A DNA stretch of 64,000 bases from [Zimmermannella] alba NBRC 15616. GTDB taxonomy: Bacteria; Actinomycetota; Actinomycetes; Actinomycetales; Microbacteriaceae. Under the pieces are notes generated by a model. It was given only the letters and a program-made list of their open reading frames with translations, made no database searches and was not told the origin of the DNA. The stretch spans positions 1-64,000 of the forward strand of contig NZ_BCSO01000005.1 in the NCBI RefSeq assembly GCF_001570905.1, read 5' to 3'. This document shows, in pieces, positions 1 to 11,142 of the stretch. A program made the translations under genes and the position numbers. Every line of letters starts with the position of its first letter. Position 1 is the first letter of the stretch.

Positions 1-237
1 TTTTTTTTTGTTGTGTGGTCGGGCTGTTCCCGGATGGCCCTTTTGTGGTCTGGGGTTGGTGGCTTGAGCGGGGGGCGCTGGCGACGGGTGGATACTCGCG
101 GCTGCGCCACGAGAATCCACCCTTGGTGGTGAAGCACGTTGATGTCCTTGCGGCCTGACTCGGGTTTCGGGTATCGCGACGGCTCGAGAGCAAGTACTCT
201 CGTAGAGATAACTCGACAGTGATCGGAAGGAGAACAT
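1..237. other. Intergenic region at window edge with imperfect hairpin
   Basis: No gene is seen here. The window opens with a run of nine T, which could be the tail of a terminator from an upstream unit outside the window. At 86-122 there is an imperfect inverted repeat (GGGTGGAT and CTCG on the left arm, CGAG and ATCCACCC on the right). A shorter repeat, CGAGAG-6 nt-CTCTCG, lies at 185-202 close to the next gene and could be part of its promoter or operator. No clear -35/-10 pair was identified. Confidence 0.4.
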
Positions 238-1938
238 ATGTCAGAAGAACGCGGAGGTCCGCGGGGCGATCGTTCTCGTTCCGGTCAGGGTGGCTACGGT
301 TCGCGTGGCGGGCAACGGGGCGGCTTCTTACGCAACAACGGTCGTCGCGGCGGCTCCTCGGAGCGCGGCTACGGCTCGCGCCAGGATCGCGGTGAGCGAA
401 GCTACGGTTCCCGTCGTGAGTCAGGTGAACGGCGTGAGCGCGGCCGTAGCTGGTCGAACGACGACCGTGCTCGTGGGGCTTCACGCGATGGCCGCGCAGG
501 CGGTTGGCGCGAGAGCCGCGAGGAGCGCGGATTCCGTGGAGGCGAGGATCGTCGCTCTTACCGGGGTGAGCGTCGTGATGGCGCCTCGAGTTTTGACAAG
601 CGTCGCAGCGAGAACAGCAATGGACGCCGCTTTGACGGCGAACGCGGCGGATACAACCGTGGCCGTGCAGCTGACGGTGAATTCCGTGGTGCACGCCGCG
701 ACGGTGGCTTTCGCAGTGAGCGCGGCGGTCGGAGCGATCGTGCAGGTGCACCGCGCGGTCGAGGTGACTTCGCCCGGGGTACGCGCGGCGGACGTTCATC
801 CGGCCCGCGCAACGAGGAACAGCGTCCGGGACTCACCGAGCAGGAGCAGCGGGAGCGCGAGCGCGAGCTTCGCTTCGTGCGTCACGAGCACAAGGATCCT
901 GAGATTCCGGACAGCATCACCGAAAGCGACCTGCCGTTCGCGGCACGCGTCGAACTCAAGACGCTGACGAAGGAAAACGCCGAGTTCGTAGCGCGGCACC
1001 TCGCCATGGTTGCGCTGCTCATCGACTCTGACCCCGAGCTTGCGCACCAGCACGCCATCTCGGCATCCCGTAAGGGCGGTCGTATCGCGATCTGCCGCGA
1101 GACGCTCGCCATCACTGCCTACACGACCGGCGACTACGCGCTCGCGCTTCGCGAGCTGCGCACCTACCGCCGTATCTCCGGCAAGGACGACCAGCTTGCG
1201 TTGATGATCGACTCCGAGCGTGGTCTCGGCCGCGCCGACCGTGCCCTTGAACTCGGACGCTCTGCAGACCGATCGAGCATGCCGGCCGCACAGCGCGTCA
1301 ACGTGGCGATCGCCATGTCCGGCGCTCGCCTCGATCTCGGCCAGGCCGACCTGGCGCTTGCTGAGCTCGAGGTCCCGGAGCTCGACGACCGTCGCGCCTT
1401 TAGCTTCAGCCCGGCACTCTTCGACGCCTACGCGGAAGTGCTCGAGGAACTCGGCCGCGCCGATGAAGCCAAGCGGTGGCGTCGCGCATCGGAGCGGGCA
1501 GCTGCTGCGCTGGAAGCAGCCGAACACGACGAGCACGAGACGATGACCATCGTCACTGAGACGCTCGACGGCGAACCCTACGAAGAACGACTCGTCGACG
1601 TTCCGGTCGACGAGGACTCGGCGCAGGAGAACGACTCTCTCACCACGGATGAGGCGGACAAGTCGGAACAGCAGGACTCTGCTGACAGCGACGCTGGCGC
1701 AGAAGCAGAAGCAGAAGCAGAAGCCGCTGGTGAAGCCATCAGCGGTGCAGCGGCTGCCCCGATCGTGGACAGCGACGCTGATGCACCGGCTGAAGCGTCT
1801 GTTCAGGCATCTGCTGAAACCGTCTCCGAAGCACCTGCTGATACGGAACCCGCACCGTCATCCGACGACGAACTGCCGCAGGAGATGACGCTCGCCTTCG
1901 ATTTCGACTTTGACGACGAGGACACGAACAAGAACTGA
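238..1938 (+). CDS. Arg/Gly-rich TPR-like protein
   Basis: This 566-residue protein has three parts. Residues 1 to about 190 are low-complexity and rich in Arg, Gly, Ser and Asp with many RGG/RGE/YGSR repeats, which resembles an RNA-binding RGG region. Residues about 200 to 430 are an Ala/Leu-rich helical body that reads as tetratricopeptide-like repeats. Residues about 430 to 566 are an acidic Ala/Glu/Asp tail. Proteins with this body sit upstream of the HAD-tlyA-nadK-recN cluster in many actinobacteria. The ATG follows a good ribosome site (GGAAGGAG, 226-233). Its stop overlaps the next start (TGATG), so translation is probably coupled. The function is not established; RNA or ribosome association is an inference from the RGG region. 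Confidence 0.85.
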   Translation: MSEERGGPRGDRSRSGQGGYGSRGGQRGGFLRNNGRRGGSSERGYGSRQDRGERSYGSRRESGERRERGRSWSNDDRARGASRDGRAGGWRESREERGFRGGEDRRSYRGERRDGASSFDKRRSENSNGRRFDGERGGYNRGRAADGEFRGARRDGGFRSERGGRSDRAGAPRGRGDFARGTRGGRSSGPRNEEQRPGLTEQEQRERERELRFVRHEHKDPEIPDSITESDLPFAARVELKTLTKENAEFVARHLAMVALLIDSDPELAHQHAISASRKGGRIAICRETLAITAYTTGDYALALRELRTYRRISGKDDQLALMIDSERGLGRADRALELGRSADRSSMPAAQRVNVAIAMSGARLDLGQADLALAELEVPELDDRRAFSFSPALFDAYAEVLEELGRADEAKRWRRASERAAAALEAAEHDEHETMTIVTETLDGEPYEERLVDVPVDEDSAQENDSLTTDEADKSEQQDSADSDAGAEAEAEAEAAGEAISGAAAAPIVDSDADAPAEASVQASAETVSEAPADTEPAPSSDDELPQEMTLAFDFDFDDEDTNKN

Positions 1939-2993
1939 TGTTTGGCTTCGGTAACAAGGCAACGCAGCTCGGGCCAGCTCCGCTTGCGGGGCGCCGTGCC
2001 GTCTTCGCAGACCTCGACGGCGTCGTCTACCGGGGGAGCCATGCCATCCCGGGAGCCGTCGACGCCCTCAGCAGTGCTGAGCAACAGGGCGTGCAGCTCG
2101 CGTTCCTTACGAACAACGCATCCCGTCCGGCGGCGCAGGTGGCTGCGCAACTGCGCGACATCGGCCTCAGCAACACGGAGGAGCGCCAGGTGGTCACGAG
2201 CCCGCACGCCGCCGTCAAACTGCTCGCCGAACACCTTGAACCGGGCGGGCTTGTGCTCGTTGTTGGTGGAGCGGGAATCACCGAGGTTCTTGAAGGTGCC
2301 GGCTACCGCGTGACGCGAAGCGCGGACGACGAGCCAGATGCGGTCATGCAGGGCTTTGCCAAGGACGTGGGCTGGGTGCACCTCGCGGAAGCTTCCTTCG
2401 CGCTCGCTGGCCGCGACATCCCCTGGATTGCGACGAACCAGGACTGGACGATCCCGGTCGCTCGCGGCATTGCCCCCGGCAACGGCACGCTGGTGTCGGC
2501 CGTCCACACCGCCATCGGACGCCTGCCGATCGTTGCCGGAAAGCCCGAGTCGCACATGTTCTCGCTCGGGCTTGAACGCTTCGGCGTGAGCGCCGACGAG
2601 ACGCTGATGATCGGTGACCGGCTCGACACGGACATCCTCGGTTCCCATCGCGCAGGCATCGACGGCGTGCTCGTCCTCACCGGCGTTGACCGCCCGAAGC
2701 AGGTGCTTGCTGCAGCGGCCGACCAACGTCCTCGCTACATCATCGAGCACCTCGGCCAGCTCGCCGAGCCGTACCCGGAGATGGTCGTCGACACGCTCGG
2801 CACGGATGCCTGGCGTGCACGCGTGGGCAAGGCGAGCGTCCGAATCGACGGCATCACCGTCACCGTTGAGCACGAGGGCGAGCACCGGCTCAATCTCCTG
2901 CGCGCAGCCTCGGCTGCCGTGGCGGCATCAAACAAGATGGTGTTCACCTTGCGCGTTCCGGACGTTCTGCACGAGGACTGGCTGGCCGCGTGA
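1938..2993 (+). CDS. HAD-family phosphatase (NagD/PNPase-like)
   Basis: The 351-residue protein carries the HAD motifs in order: DLDGVVYRG near residue 30 (nucleophile Asp and acid/base Asp), FLTNNASR near residue 56 (motif II), GKPESHMF near residue 200 (motif III Lys) and MIGDRLDTDILG near residue 225 (motif IV acidic pair). This is the C2-capped NagD/phosphoglycolate phosphatase type. About 90 residues follow the core and are not part of the catalytic fold. The start ATG overlaps the TPR gene stop by one base, and the stop overlaps the next GTG. The substrate cannot be predicted; pyridoxal phosphate, nucleotides and phosphoglycolate are known for relatives. Confidence 0.9.
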   Translation: MFGFGNKATQLGPAPLAGRRAVFADLDGVVYRGSHAIPGAVDALSSAEQQGVQLAFLTNNASRPAAQVAAQLRDIGLSNTEERQVVTSPHAAVKLLAEHLEPGGLVLVVGGAGITEVLEGAGYRVTRSADDEPDAVMQGFAKDVGWVHLAEASFALAGRDIPWIATNQDWTIPVARGIAPGNGTLVSAVHTAIGRLPIVAGKPESHMFSLGLERFGVSADETLMIGDRLDTDILGSHRAGIDGVLVLTGVDRPKQVLAAAADQRPRYIIEHLGQLAEPYPEMVVDTLGTDAWRARVGKASVRIDGITVTVEHEGEHRLNLLRAASAAVAASNKMVFTLRVPDVLHEDWLAA

Positions 2994-3163
2994 GCGAGAT
3001 CGCCGCACACGCAGAGGAACAGCTCGACGAGGTGACGCAGGCGGTCACCGAAATCCGAGCACGTCTGACCGAACTCGACGAGACCCCACTTGCCGAGCGT
3101 GCCGCCGCACTTGGCGAGATCCACGGCGAGCTCACAAAGCTGCTCGAAGGTCCCGCAGCGTGA
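2990..3163 (+). CDS. Small helical protein between HAD gene and tlyA
   Basis: A GTG-started frame of 57 codons fills the space between the HAD gene and tlyA exactly. It overlaps both neighbours by 4 bases (GTGA at each end), which is the spacing used throughout this operon and argues that it is real. The product is acidic and heptad-like (AEEQLDEV, EIRARLTELDE, LGEIHGELTKLLEG), so a short two-helix coiled coil is likely. Small proteins of this kind occur at the same place in other actinobacterial clusters. No function is known to me. Confidence 0.8.
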   Translation: MSEIAAHAEEQLDEVTQAVTEIRARLTELDETPLAERAAALGEIHGELTKLLEGPAA

Positions 3164-4023
3164 GCGAACGCCTCGACGTTGCACTCGTCCAGCGGGAGCT
3201 CGCTCGAAGCCGATCCGCTGCGCAGCGCGCTATCAGTGAAGGCATTGTCCGACTGAACGGCGTGCCCGTCATCCGTCCCTCCATCAAGGTCGAAGACAGC
3301 GACGAACTCACCGTTGACGGGCCGGAACGCTACGTCTCACGCGCTGCCCGAAAGCTCCTCGCCATGTTCGAAGCGCAGGATGACCTCACTGCCCAGGGGC
3401 GTTACTGCCTCGACGTTGGCGCATCCACTGGCGGGTTTACGCAGGTGCTGCTCGAACGCGGTGCCGCTGGCGTCGCGGCACTGGATGTGGGCCACGCGCA
3501 ACTGCATCCCCTCATCCGCAGCGACCCACGTGCCGCCGTCATTGAGGGCGAGAACGCCCGGTACCTCACCGCAGCACGGCTCGACGAGTGCATCGCCGCG
3601 AGCAGCCGCTGGGGGAGCGTCGGCGCGGAAGCGATTGACCTCATCGTGGGCGACGTGTCCTTCATCTCCCTCACGCACGTGCTGCCCGCGCTCGTCGCGA
3701 GCACCCCCGCACATCGCGACTGGGTGCTCCTCATCAAGCCGCAATTCGAGGTCGGACGTCAGGGCGTCAAGGGCGGAATCGTGACCGACCCGCTCCTCGC
3801 CCTCGACGGGGTCGAACGGGTCATCTGGAACGCCTTCGACCTCGGCCTCGGCTTGCAGCACATTATGGAGTCTCCTGTGCTCGGCACCCACGGGAACCGA
3901 GAGTTTGTTGCGCGATTCGGCCAAGCTCACGAAGCTCCAGAACGTCATCCGGAACAATGGAACGAGCGGCTTCGAGCGCTCGTTCTTGGCGGGGCACGTC
4001 GCCCGCGGAAAGGAACGTCGTGA
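3160..4023 (+). CDS. tlyA: TlyA family rRNA (cytidine-2'-O)-methyltransferase
   Basis: TlyA methylates 16S and/or 23S rRNA at 2'-O of cytidines and affects capreomycin sensitivity in mycobacteria. The 287-residue product has an N-terminal S4 RNA-binding domain (residues 1 to 60, with RSRSAAQRAISEG and VRLNGVPV) followed by an FtsJ-like Rossmann methyltransferase with the SAM motif LDVGASTGGFTQVLLERGA near residue 85. It ends with KPQFEVGR, a conserved FtsJ/TlyA motif. I chose GTG at 3160 because it makes a 4-base overlap with the 57-codon gene and gives the standard TlyA N-terminus; the frame is open further upstream but that would run through the HAD gene. Confidence 0.95.
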   Translation: MSERLDVALVQRELARSRSAAQRAISEGIVRLNGVPVIRPSIKVEDSDELTVDGPERYVSRAARKLLAMFEAQDDLTAQGRYCLDVGASTGGFTQVLLERGAAGVAALDVGHAQLHPLIRSDPRAAVIEGENARYLTAARLDECIAASSRWGSVGAEAIDLIVGDVSFISLTHVLPALVASTPAHRDWVLLIKPQFEVGRQGVKGGIVTDPLLALDGVERVIWNAFDLGLGLQHIMESPVLGTHGNREFVARFGQAHEAPERHPEQWNERLRALVLGGARRPRKGTS

Positions 4024-4982
4024 CCTCATCAGCTGTGACGACTTCGAGCGAAGTGACGCAGACACCCGCCACGCGGAAGATGCTCATCGTGAGCCACACG
4101 CGGCGGCAAGAAGCAATCGACGCGGCAATCCAGGTGATGGATCGCCTGCTCGACGCGGGCGTCACCCCGGTACTCGAATCCACGACGCGCAGTGAACTTG
4201 AACGCCACACCGACCGTGTCGCTGACGCCCGCATCGAAAACCTCGACGAGGGCGCGCCACTGGATGACTTTGAGCTGTGCATCGTGCTCGGTGGTGACGG
4301 CACCATTCTTCGCGCCGCAGAAATCGTGCGGGCAGCGCGCGTGCCAATCATCGGCGTGAACCTCGGCCACGTTGGGTTCCTCGCCGAGAGCGAGCGCGAA
4401 TCCATCTCCACGCTGCTTGAACGTGTCCTCGACCGCGACTACGAGGTCGAGAAACGCCTCGCCATCTCGGTGACCGTGGAACGCCCCGGCGAGGAACCCC
4501 ACACCACCTGGGCACTCAACGAAGCGGCCCTTGAGAAGGCTGACCGGCAGCGCATGGTCGAAGTCATCATCGCGGTCGACGGGCAGCCGCTGGAGAGCTT
4601 CGGATGCGATGGCGTCATCCTCGCGACACCGACCGGCTCGACCGCATACTCCTTCTCGGCCGGTGGCCCCATCGTGTGGCCCGGTGTCGAAGCACTCCTC
4701 GCAGTGCCGATCTGCGCGCACGCACTCTTTGCCCGGCCGATCGTCGTCGGGAAGGACTCGACGCTCGTCGTGGACCTCCTCGACCGCACGAGCTCGAGTG
4801 CCGTGCTCAGCTGTGACGGACGCCGCAGCATCGAGATCACGCCCGGAACCCGAGTCACGGCCCGTCGAAGCGACCACCCCGTGCTCCTCGCACGCCTTCA
4901 CGAAGGCCCCTTCACGAAGCGCCTCGTTGACAAGTTCAAGCTCCCCATCGCGGGCTGGCGAGGCGAGGCAGATCAGCCGTGA
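4020..4982 (+). CDS. nadK: NAD kinase
   Basis: NadK phosphorylates NAD to NADP. The product has the diagnostic GGDGTILRAAE motif near residue 95, followed by GVNLGHVGFLAE and the second conserved block TPTGSTAYSFSAGGPIVWP. GTG at 4020 overlaps the tlyA stop by 4 bases and gives 320 residues; ATG at 4080 (MLIVSHTRR) would remove a 20-residue Thr/Ser-rich leader and remains possible. The order tlyA-nadK-recN is conserved in actinobacteria. The stop overlaps the recN GTG by 4 bases. Confidence 0.95.
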   Translation: MTSSAVTTSSEVTQTPATRKMLIVSHTRRQEAIDAAIQVMDRLLDAGVTPVLESTTRSELERHTDRVADARIENLDEGAPLDDFELCIVLGGDGTILRAAEIVRAARVPIIGVNLGHVGFLAESERESISTLLERVLDRDYEVEKRLAISVTVERPGEEPHTTWALNEAALEKADRQRMVEVIIAVDGQPLESFGCDGVILATPTGSTAYSFSAGGPIVWPGVEALLAVPICAHALFARPIVVGKDSTLVVDLLDRTSSSAVLSCDGRRSIEITPGTRVTARRSDHPVLLARLHEGPFTKRLVDKFKLPIAGWRGEADQP

Positions 4983-6691
4983 TTCTCGACCTCGACATTG
5001 ACGGCCTCGGTGTCATTGACCGAGCAAGTCTTCCGCTCGGCCCGGGCTTCACCGCCATTACGGGTGAAACGGGTGCCGGCAAGACGATGGTGGTGACGGC
5101 GCTCGGACTCCTCCTCGGCGGCCGGGCGAAGAGCGGCACGATCCGTCACGGCCACGAGCGAGCCTCGATCGACGCGCGCTGGAGCATCCCGCGCGGTGGA
5201 CATCTCGAAGCGCGCGTGCAAGACGCCGGCGGCCAGCTTGATGAGCTCAGCGACGACACCGCGGAACTGCTCATTACGAGGCAGCTTGTTGACTCTGGGC
5301 GAAGCAAGGCATGGCTCGGCGGCAAGAGCGTGCCCGTCGGGATGCTCAGCGAATTCGGTGAGGAACTCGTTGCAGTCCACGGCCAAGCCGAACAATGGCG
5401 ACTGCGCTCCGAATCCGCACAGCGGGACGCCCTCGACCGATTCGGTCCGGACACCATCTTCGAACTCGCTGACGCCGTCGCGACATCCTGGGATGAGCGT
5501 GAGGCGGCGCGCGCCGAAGCTGAACGCCTGCGCGCAGCGGAATACGAACGCAAGAACGAAGCCGAAGCCCTTCGCGTGCTGATCGACCTCGTTGAAACCG
5601 TTCAGCCTCAGCCGGGTGAGGACGAGCAGCTGCGCAGCCGCATCGACCGGCTCACGCACCTGGAAGACATCCGCATCGACGTGCAGACTGCTTTGGAAGC
5701 ACTGCGCGGCAGCGAGGCCTACTTGGATGCGCGTCCCGCGCTCGAACTCCTGGCGACCGCGAGCGAGGCATTGCAGCGCGCCGCCCACAACGACAGCGGA
5801 CTGCGTGAACTCGCCGAACGAGTTGAGAGCGCCCGCTTGACGCTCGACGACGCATCCCTAGAGATCGCAAGTTACGTGAGCGAACTCGACAGCGATACAC
5901 CGGGGGAGTTGCAGCAGCTCAACGAGCGGCTCGCGAAGCTCAACGATCTCATGACGCGCTTCGGACCCACGCTTGACGACGTCCACACGCGCTACGAGGA
6001 AGCAGGGCGCCGACTCCTTGAACTTGACGGCGACGACGATCGCATCGCAGATCTCGAACAGCGCGCCGAAGCCGCAAACAGCGAACTCGCCAGCCACGCT
6101 GCCAAGCTCACAGACGCCCGCACGGCAGCAGCCGGCGAGCTCGCTGATCGCGTGACGACAGAACTTACGGCGCTCGCGATGCCGCACGCACACCTCGAGG
6201 TTCGCGTCACTCCAGCCGAAGACATCAAGCGCCACGGCGCCGACCGCATCGAGTTCCTGCTCGCCGCGAATCCAGGCGCAGCACCGGTGCCCCTCGGACA
6301 GGGGGCATCCGGTGGCGAACTCTCACGCATCATGCTCGCCCTCGAAGTGGTCCTTGCCGAAGCGAACCCCGTGCCGACTCTCGTCTTTGACGAAGTGGAT
6401 GCCGGCGTCGGTGGTGCGGCCGCGATCGAAATCGGCCGTCGACTGCAACGCCTGAGTCGTCATACGCAGGTCATCGTTGTCACGCATCTCGCCCAAGTTG
6501 CTGCCTTCGCTGACAACCACCTGCAGATCGCGAAGAGCAGCGACGGCAATGTGACAAGCTCGAACATCACACCGTTGACAGGCCAAGCACGCGTGGATGA
6601 AATGACCCGACTGCTTTCGGGACTCGCCGAAAGTGACACGGGGCGCGCCCACGCCGAGGAGCTCCTCACCTTGGCCGCCGTAAAGGAGTAG
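4979..6691 (+). CDS. recN: DNA repair protein RecN
   Basis: RecN is an SMC-like ATPase that acts early in double-strand break repair. The 570 residues have an N-terminal ATPase half with Walker A GETGAGKT near residue 32, a central charged helical region (about 150 to 370, short coiled coil), then a signature motif ([15 protein letters not shown]) and Walker B ([13 protein letters not shown]). It has a GTG start, coupled to nadK by a 4-base overlap. In mycobacteria two genes (steA, and steB/mctB) lie between recN and pyrG; here pyrG follows after 11 bases. Confidence 0.95.
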   Translation: MILDLDIDGLGVIDRASLPLGPGFTAITGETGAGKTMVVTALGLLLGGRAKSGTIRHGHERASIDARWSIPRGGHLEARVQDAGGQLDELSDDTAELLITRQLVDSGRSKAWLGGKSVPVGMLSEFGEELVAVHGQAEQWRLRSESAQRDALDRFGPDTIFELADAVATSWDEREAARAEAERLRAAEYERKNEAEALRVLIDLVETVQPQPGEDEQLRSRIDRLTHLEDIRIDVQTALEALRGSEAYLDARPALELLATASEALQRAAHNDSGLRELAERVESARLTLDDASLEIASYVSELDSDTPGELQQLNERLAKLNDLMTRFGPTLDDVHTRYEEAGRRLLELDGDDDRIADLEQRAEAANSELASHAAKLTDARTAAAGELADRVTTELTALAMPHAHLEVRVTPAEDIKRHGADRIEFLLAANPGAAPVPLGQGASGGELSRIMLALEVVLAEANPVPTLVFDEVDAGVGGAAAIEIGRRLQRLSRHTQVIVVTHLAQVAAFADNHLQIAKSSDGNVTSSNITPLTGQARVDEMTRLLSGLAESDTGRAHAEELLTLAAVKE

Positions 6692-6702
6692 GGTGGAAGC
6701 CC

Positions 6703-8418
<1,716 letters not shown>

Positions 8419-8423
8419 GGTCC

Positions 8424-9068
8424 ATGTCGACGCCGGAAACGCTCGCTGATGAGTTCGACGAGCCCCAGATTCTTGACCGCAAGGTCATCCACCGGGGCTA
8501 CGTGTGGGACATTGTCAGCGAGCGTTTCCAGTACGGCGACGGTGAGATCACCCGCGAGTTCGTGGACCACACGGGTGCCGTGGCGGTGATGGCGATGGAT
8601 GATGAGGAACGGATCCTCCTCATCCGCCAGTACCGCCACCCCGTGCGCATGCGCGATTGGGAGCTTCCGGCGGGCCTGCTCGACGCTGCCGGTGAAGCGC
8701 CTCTTGCCGCTGCTCAGCGTGAACTTGCCGAAGAGGCCGATCTGACGGCCGGCAGCTGGCACACGCTCATCGACTTCTTCACCACGCCCGGTGGAAACAA
8801 CGAGTCGATCCGCATCTATCTCGCCCGCGACATCGCCCAGGCTCCCGAAGTCTTTGCACGCACCGAAGAAGAGGCCGATATTGAACGCCGGTGGGTGTCA
8901 CTCGATGATGCGGTGGATGCGGTGCAGCGTGGCCAGCTCCACAACCCCTCGGCGGTCATCGGCATCCTGAGTCTTGCAACCGCGCGGTCGCGGAACTGGA
9001 GCGACGTGAAGCCCGCCGACGAACCGTGGCCCACTCGACCTCCAGGACCATGGGGCAACCAGGCGTGA
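8424..9068 (+). CDS. NUDIX hydrolase (ADP-ribose pyrophosphatase type)
   Basis: The 214-residue protein has the layout of ADP-ribose pyrophosphatases: an N-terminal beta domain (KVIHRGYVWDIVSERF), RQYRHPVR, ELPAGLLD and then the Nudix box AAAQRELAEEADL with its metal-binding Glu residues near 95 to 110. The gene lies between pyrG and xerD, the same position as Rv1700 in Mycobacterium tuberculosis, an ADP-ribose hydrolase. The start is ATG 5 bases after pyrG with AAGG upstream. The stop overlaps the xerD GTG by 4 bases. Confidence 0.92.
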   Translation: MSTPETLADEFDEPQILDRKVIHRGYVWDIVSERFQYGDGEITREFVDHTGAVAVMAMDDEERILLIRQYRHPVRMRDWELPAGLLDAAGEAPLAAAQRELAEEADLTAGSWHTLIDFFTTPGGNNESIRIYLARDIAQAPEVFARTEEEADIERRWVSLDDAVDAVQRGQLHNPSAVIGILSLATARSRNWSDVKPADEPWPTRPPGPWGNQA

Positions 9069-9982
9069 GCGAACTTGCCCGCTGGCAAGAACGCTTCCTC
9101 CGGCACGTCGCCATCGAGCGAGGCCTGAGCGAACATTCGGTCGCTGCCTATCGGCGAGACCTCACCCGCTATGTACGGTGGCTAGCGGATGCGGGCCGCA
9201 CGAAGCTCGCGGACGTCACGGCCGCAGATATGCAGGACTTTCTCGCGTCGCTTCGTGCGGGGGAGCAGCCACTGGCAGCTTCGTCGGTTGCACGGATGGT
9301 GTCGACCGTCCGCAGCTTCCATTGCTTCCTGCTGGACGAGGAGGCAGTGGCCGAGAACGTTGCGGCAGAGCTGCGTGCACCGAAGCAGCCCTCGCGCCTC
9401 CCAAAGGCGATCACCGTGGACGAAGTGGAACGCCTCCTCGCTGCTGCCCGCGGTGAGACGACGGTCGCCCTCCGCGACAGCGCGCTGCTCGAGCTGCTGT
9501 ATGCCACCGGGGCACGCATTTCCGAGCTTGTGAACCTCAACGTCGACGACGTTGCCGACCTCGACGTGCTGCGTGTGCGAGGTAAGGGCGACAAGCAGCG
9601 CCTCATCCCTGTGGGCAGCTACGCGAAAGCCGCGCTCGAGCAATACCTCGTGCGTGCGCGGCCTGAACTCTCGGCGAAGGGCAGCTTCACACCGGCGCTG
9701 TTCCTTGGCGTTCGAGGCGGGCGTCTCTCACGCCAAAGCGCGTGGCACGTGCTCGCGAACACGGCAAAGCGGGCAGAACTCAGTGACAAGATCTCGCCGC
9801 ACACGCTCCGTCATTCCTTCGCCACCCACATGCTGCAGGGCGGCGCGGATGTGCGCGTCGTGCAAGAGTTGCTTGGACACTCCTCCGTGGCGACGACGCA
9901 GATCTACACGCTCGTGACACGGGATGCCCTGCGCGACATGTACGTCACGAGCCACCCACGCGCACTCTCGGATGCGCGCTGA
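9065..9982 (+). CDS. xerD: Site-specific tyrosine recombinase XerD
   Basis: XerD resolves chromosome dimers at dif with XerC and FtsK. The 305 residues have the SAM-like core-binding N-terminus (residues 1 to 95) and a C-terminal catalytic domain with every active-site residue: Arg in ATGARISEL, Lys in GKGDKQR, His-x-x-Arg in HTLRHSFATH, His in LLGHSS and Tyr in TTQIYT. GTG 9065 is chosen because it overlaps the NUDIX stop by 4 bases; an ATG at 9026 would run 13 codons into that gene. It closes the first plus-strand series. Confidence 0.95.
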   Translation: MSELARWQERFLRHVAIERGLSEHSVAAYRRDLTRYVRWLADAGRTKLADVTAADMQDFLASLRAGEQPLAASSVARMVSTVRSFHCFLLDEEAVAENVAAELRAPKQPSRLPKAITVDEVERLLAAARGETTVALRDSALLELLYATGARISELVNLNVDDVADLDVLRVRGKGDKQRLIPVGSYAKAALEQYLVRARPELSAKGSFTPALFLGVRGGRLSRQSAWHVLANTAKRAELSDKISPHTLRHSFATHMLQGGADVRVVQELLGHSSVATTQIYTLVTRDALRDMYVTSHPRALSDAR

Positions 9983-10104
9983 CCGGCTGCTACATCACGA
10001 CGCGGCCAGCGCTCTCGATGCTCACGTAGCGAAGGCGCACATTCGTTCAGCTTGGCAGCTCGATGGCCTGGAGCCTTGCGAGCTCGTCCTCTGCTGAAGG
10101 CTTC

Positions 10105-10455
10105 TTAGGGAAGGAGGCCGTTCTCTCCGTTCACGTAGATTTCGACGTGCAGCTCCTCGAAGTGTTCGAGCGTGCGAACCTTGTCCACCAGGGCATTGAT
10201 GACCCGTTCGGCATCGTCGCGGGTGCAGTCCTTGACGAGGATGAAGGTGCCCTTGAGGTAGATCGAGCCCTCATCGTTGAACTCTGAAGCCGAGGCGGTT
10301 GCCACTTCCGGCATGGCGTCACCTGCGAGTTCCAGCTCCGCGCCTGCAGACGTCACGTCTGTGAAGTACGAACAGGCGGTCAGGCTCGCGACGAGAGCGA
10401 GCGCCCACATGACGACGGCCATCCGTCGCACCATATTCAAGTGACTCACGTTCAT
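10105..10455 (-). CDS. Small lipoprotein, possibly frameshifted at its C-terminus
   Basis: The 116-residue product starts with a basic stretch and a hydrophobic segment ending in the lipobox LTAC (residues about 25 to 28), so it should be a lipidated, membrane-anchored exported protein. The mature part is acidic and not recognised. After its TAA, a different frame of the same strand reads on with ...AEDELARLQAIELPS and stops at 10047. This tail resembles the end of the upstream gene product (SLEQARIDKVELPSW), which suggests a lost frame near 10100. The two genes share a similar arrangement (a Cys-Thr, then helix, then beta strand), so they may be distant paralogs. No ribosome site decides between ATG 10455 and the internal ATG (MVRRM). 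Confidence 0.65.
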   Translation of the reverse strand: MNVSHLNMVRRMAVVMWALALVASLTACSYFTDVTSAGAELELAGDAMPEVATASASEFNDEGSIYLKGTFILVKDCTRDDAERVINALVDKVRTLEHFEELHVEIYVNGENGLLP

Positions 10456-10557
10456 GCTGTGCCCGCTTGCGAGAAAACCGACGCGTCAGCCACGCACGCT
10501 GACATTGCCTCGCTCTGCAGGCTGCCTTACCGAAGCGCAGCGCTCGCGCTGCCGGAT

Positions 10558-11142
10558 TCACAGACGCGCAGTGAGGACGCGGGCCTTGACCGTGCCCCAC
10601 GACGGCAGCTCAACCTTGTCGATGCGGGCCTGCTCGAGTGATGTGTCGTTCTCAGCGCCCGTTTTTTGGGCGTTGGACGCGACCACGATGGTTGGCGTCT
10701 GTTCGATCGTCTGGCACTCGAGATACTCCCATGCAATCTCGGCGAGTTCGGTGAGCTGTTCGGTCGTGCAGCCGTGCGAGGAATCAGTGCCACCGACCGT
10801 GCGAATCGCGAGGTACTTGTCGTCACGCCAGATCATCGTGACGTCCATGAGCGTGCTGTCGTCGTAGTGCTCCTCGATGAGGCCGTGCACATTGGCAATG
10901 TCCTCGAGGATGCCCTGCTGCGCGTTGACGTGGTACTGCGTGCCGGACGCAATCACCGAGCGGCCCGCGCTGGTGAGCGCCTCGGTTTCATCGTGGTGGA
11001 GGAAATCGTGCGCCGTGAAGTAGGCATCGATCGGCGGCCGAAAATCGTCGGCGGGTGTGGCGGCAGTCACGAGTGGTGCGCAGACGAGAACCGTGCATGC
11101 CGCGAGGTAGACATCGCCGGAGACCGGAGAGGCCGCCCTCAA
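10558..11142 (-). CDS. Putative secreted protein, unknown function
   Basis: A TTG-started frame of 194 codons. The N-terminus has a hydrophobic stretch (VYLAACTVLVCAPLV, residues 11 to 25) followed by TAATPA, compatible with a Sec signal peptide. The rest is acidic with no recognised domain. It lies 102 bases upstream of the lipoprotein gene on the same strand. The TTG start is weak and the frame stays open upstream without ATG or GTG, so the annotated N-terminus may be wrong or the gene may have lost its original start. Just upstream (11169-11186) in another frame is MPEVAT, repeated from the lipoprotein gene, so this area looks like a decayed tandem duplication. Confidence 0.5.
   Translation of the reverse strand: MRAASPVSGDVYLAACTVLVCAPLVTAATPADDFRPPIDAYFTAHDFLHHDETEALTSAGRSVIASGTQYHVNAQQGILEDIANVHGLIEEHYDDSTLMDVTMIWRDDKYLAIRTVGGTDSSHGCTTEQLTELAEIAWEYLECQTIEQTPTIVVASNAQKTGAENDTSLEQARIDKVELPSWGTVKARVLTARL

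Noticed and set aside
1-9. T run at the window start as the end of an rRNA operon
   Set aside because: No rRNA sequence is visible in the window; it could be any terminator tail.
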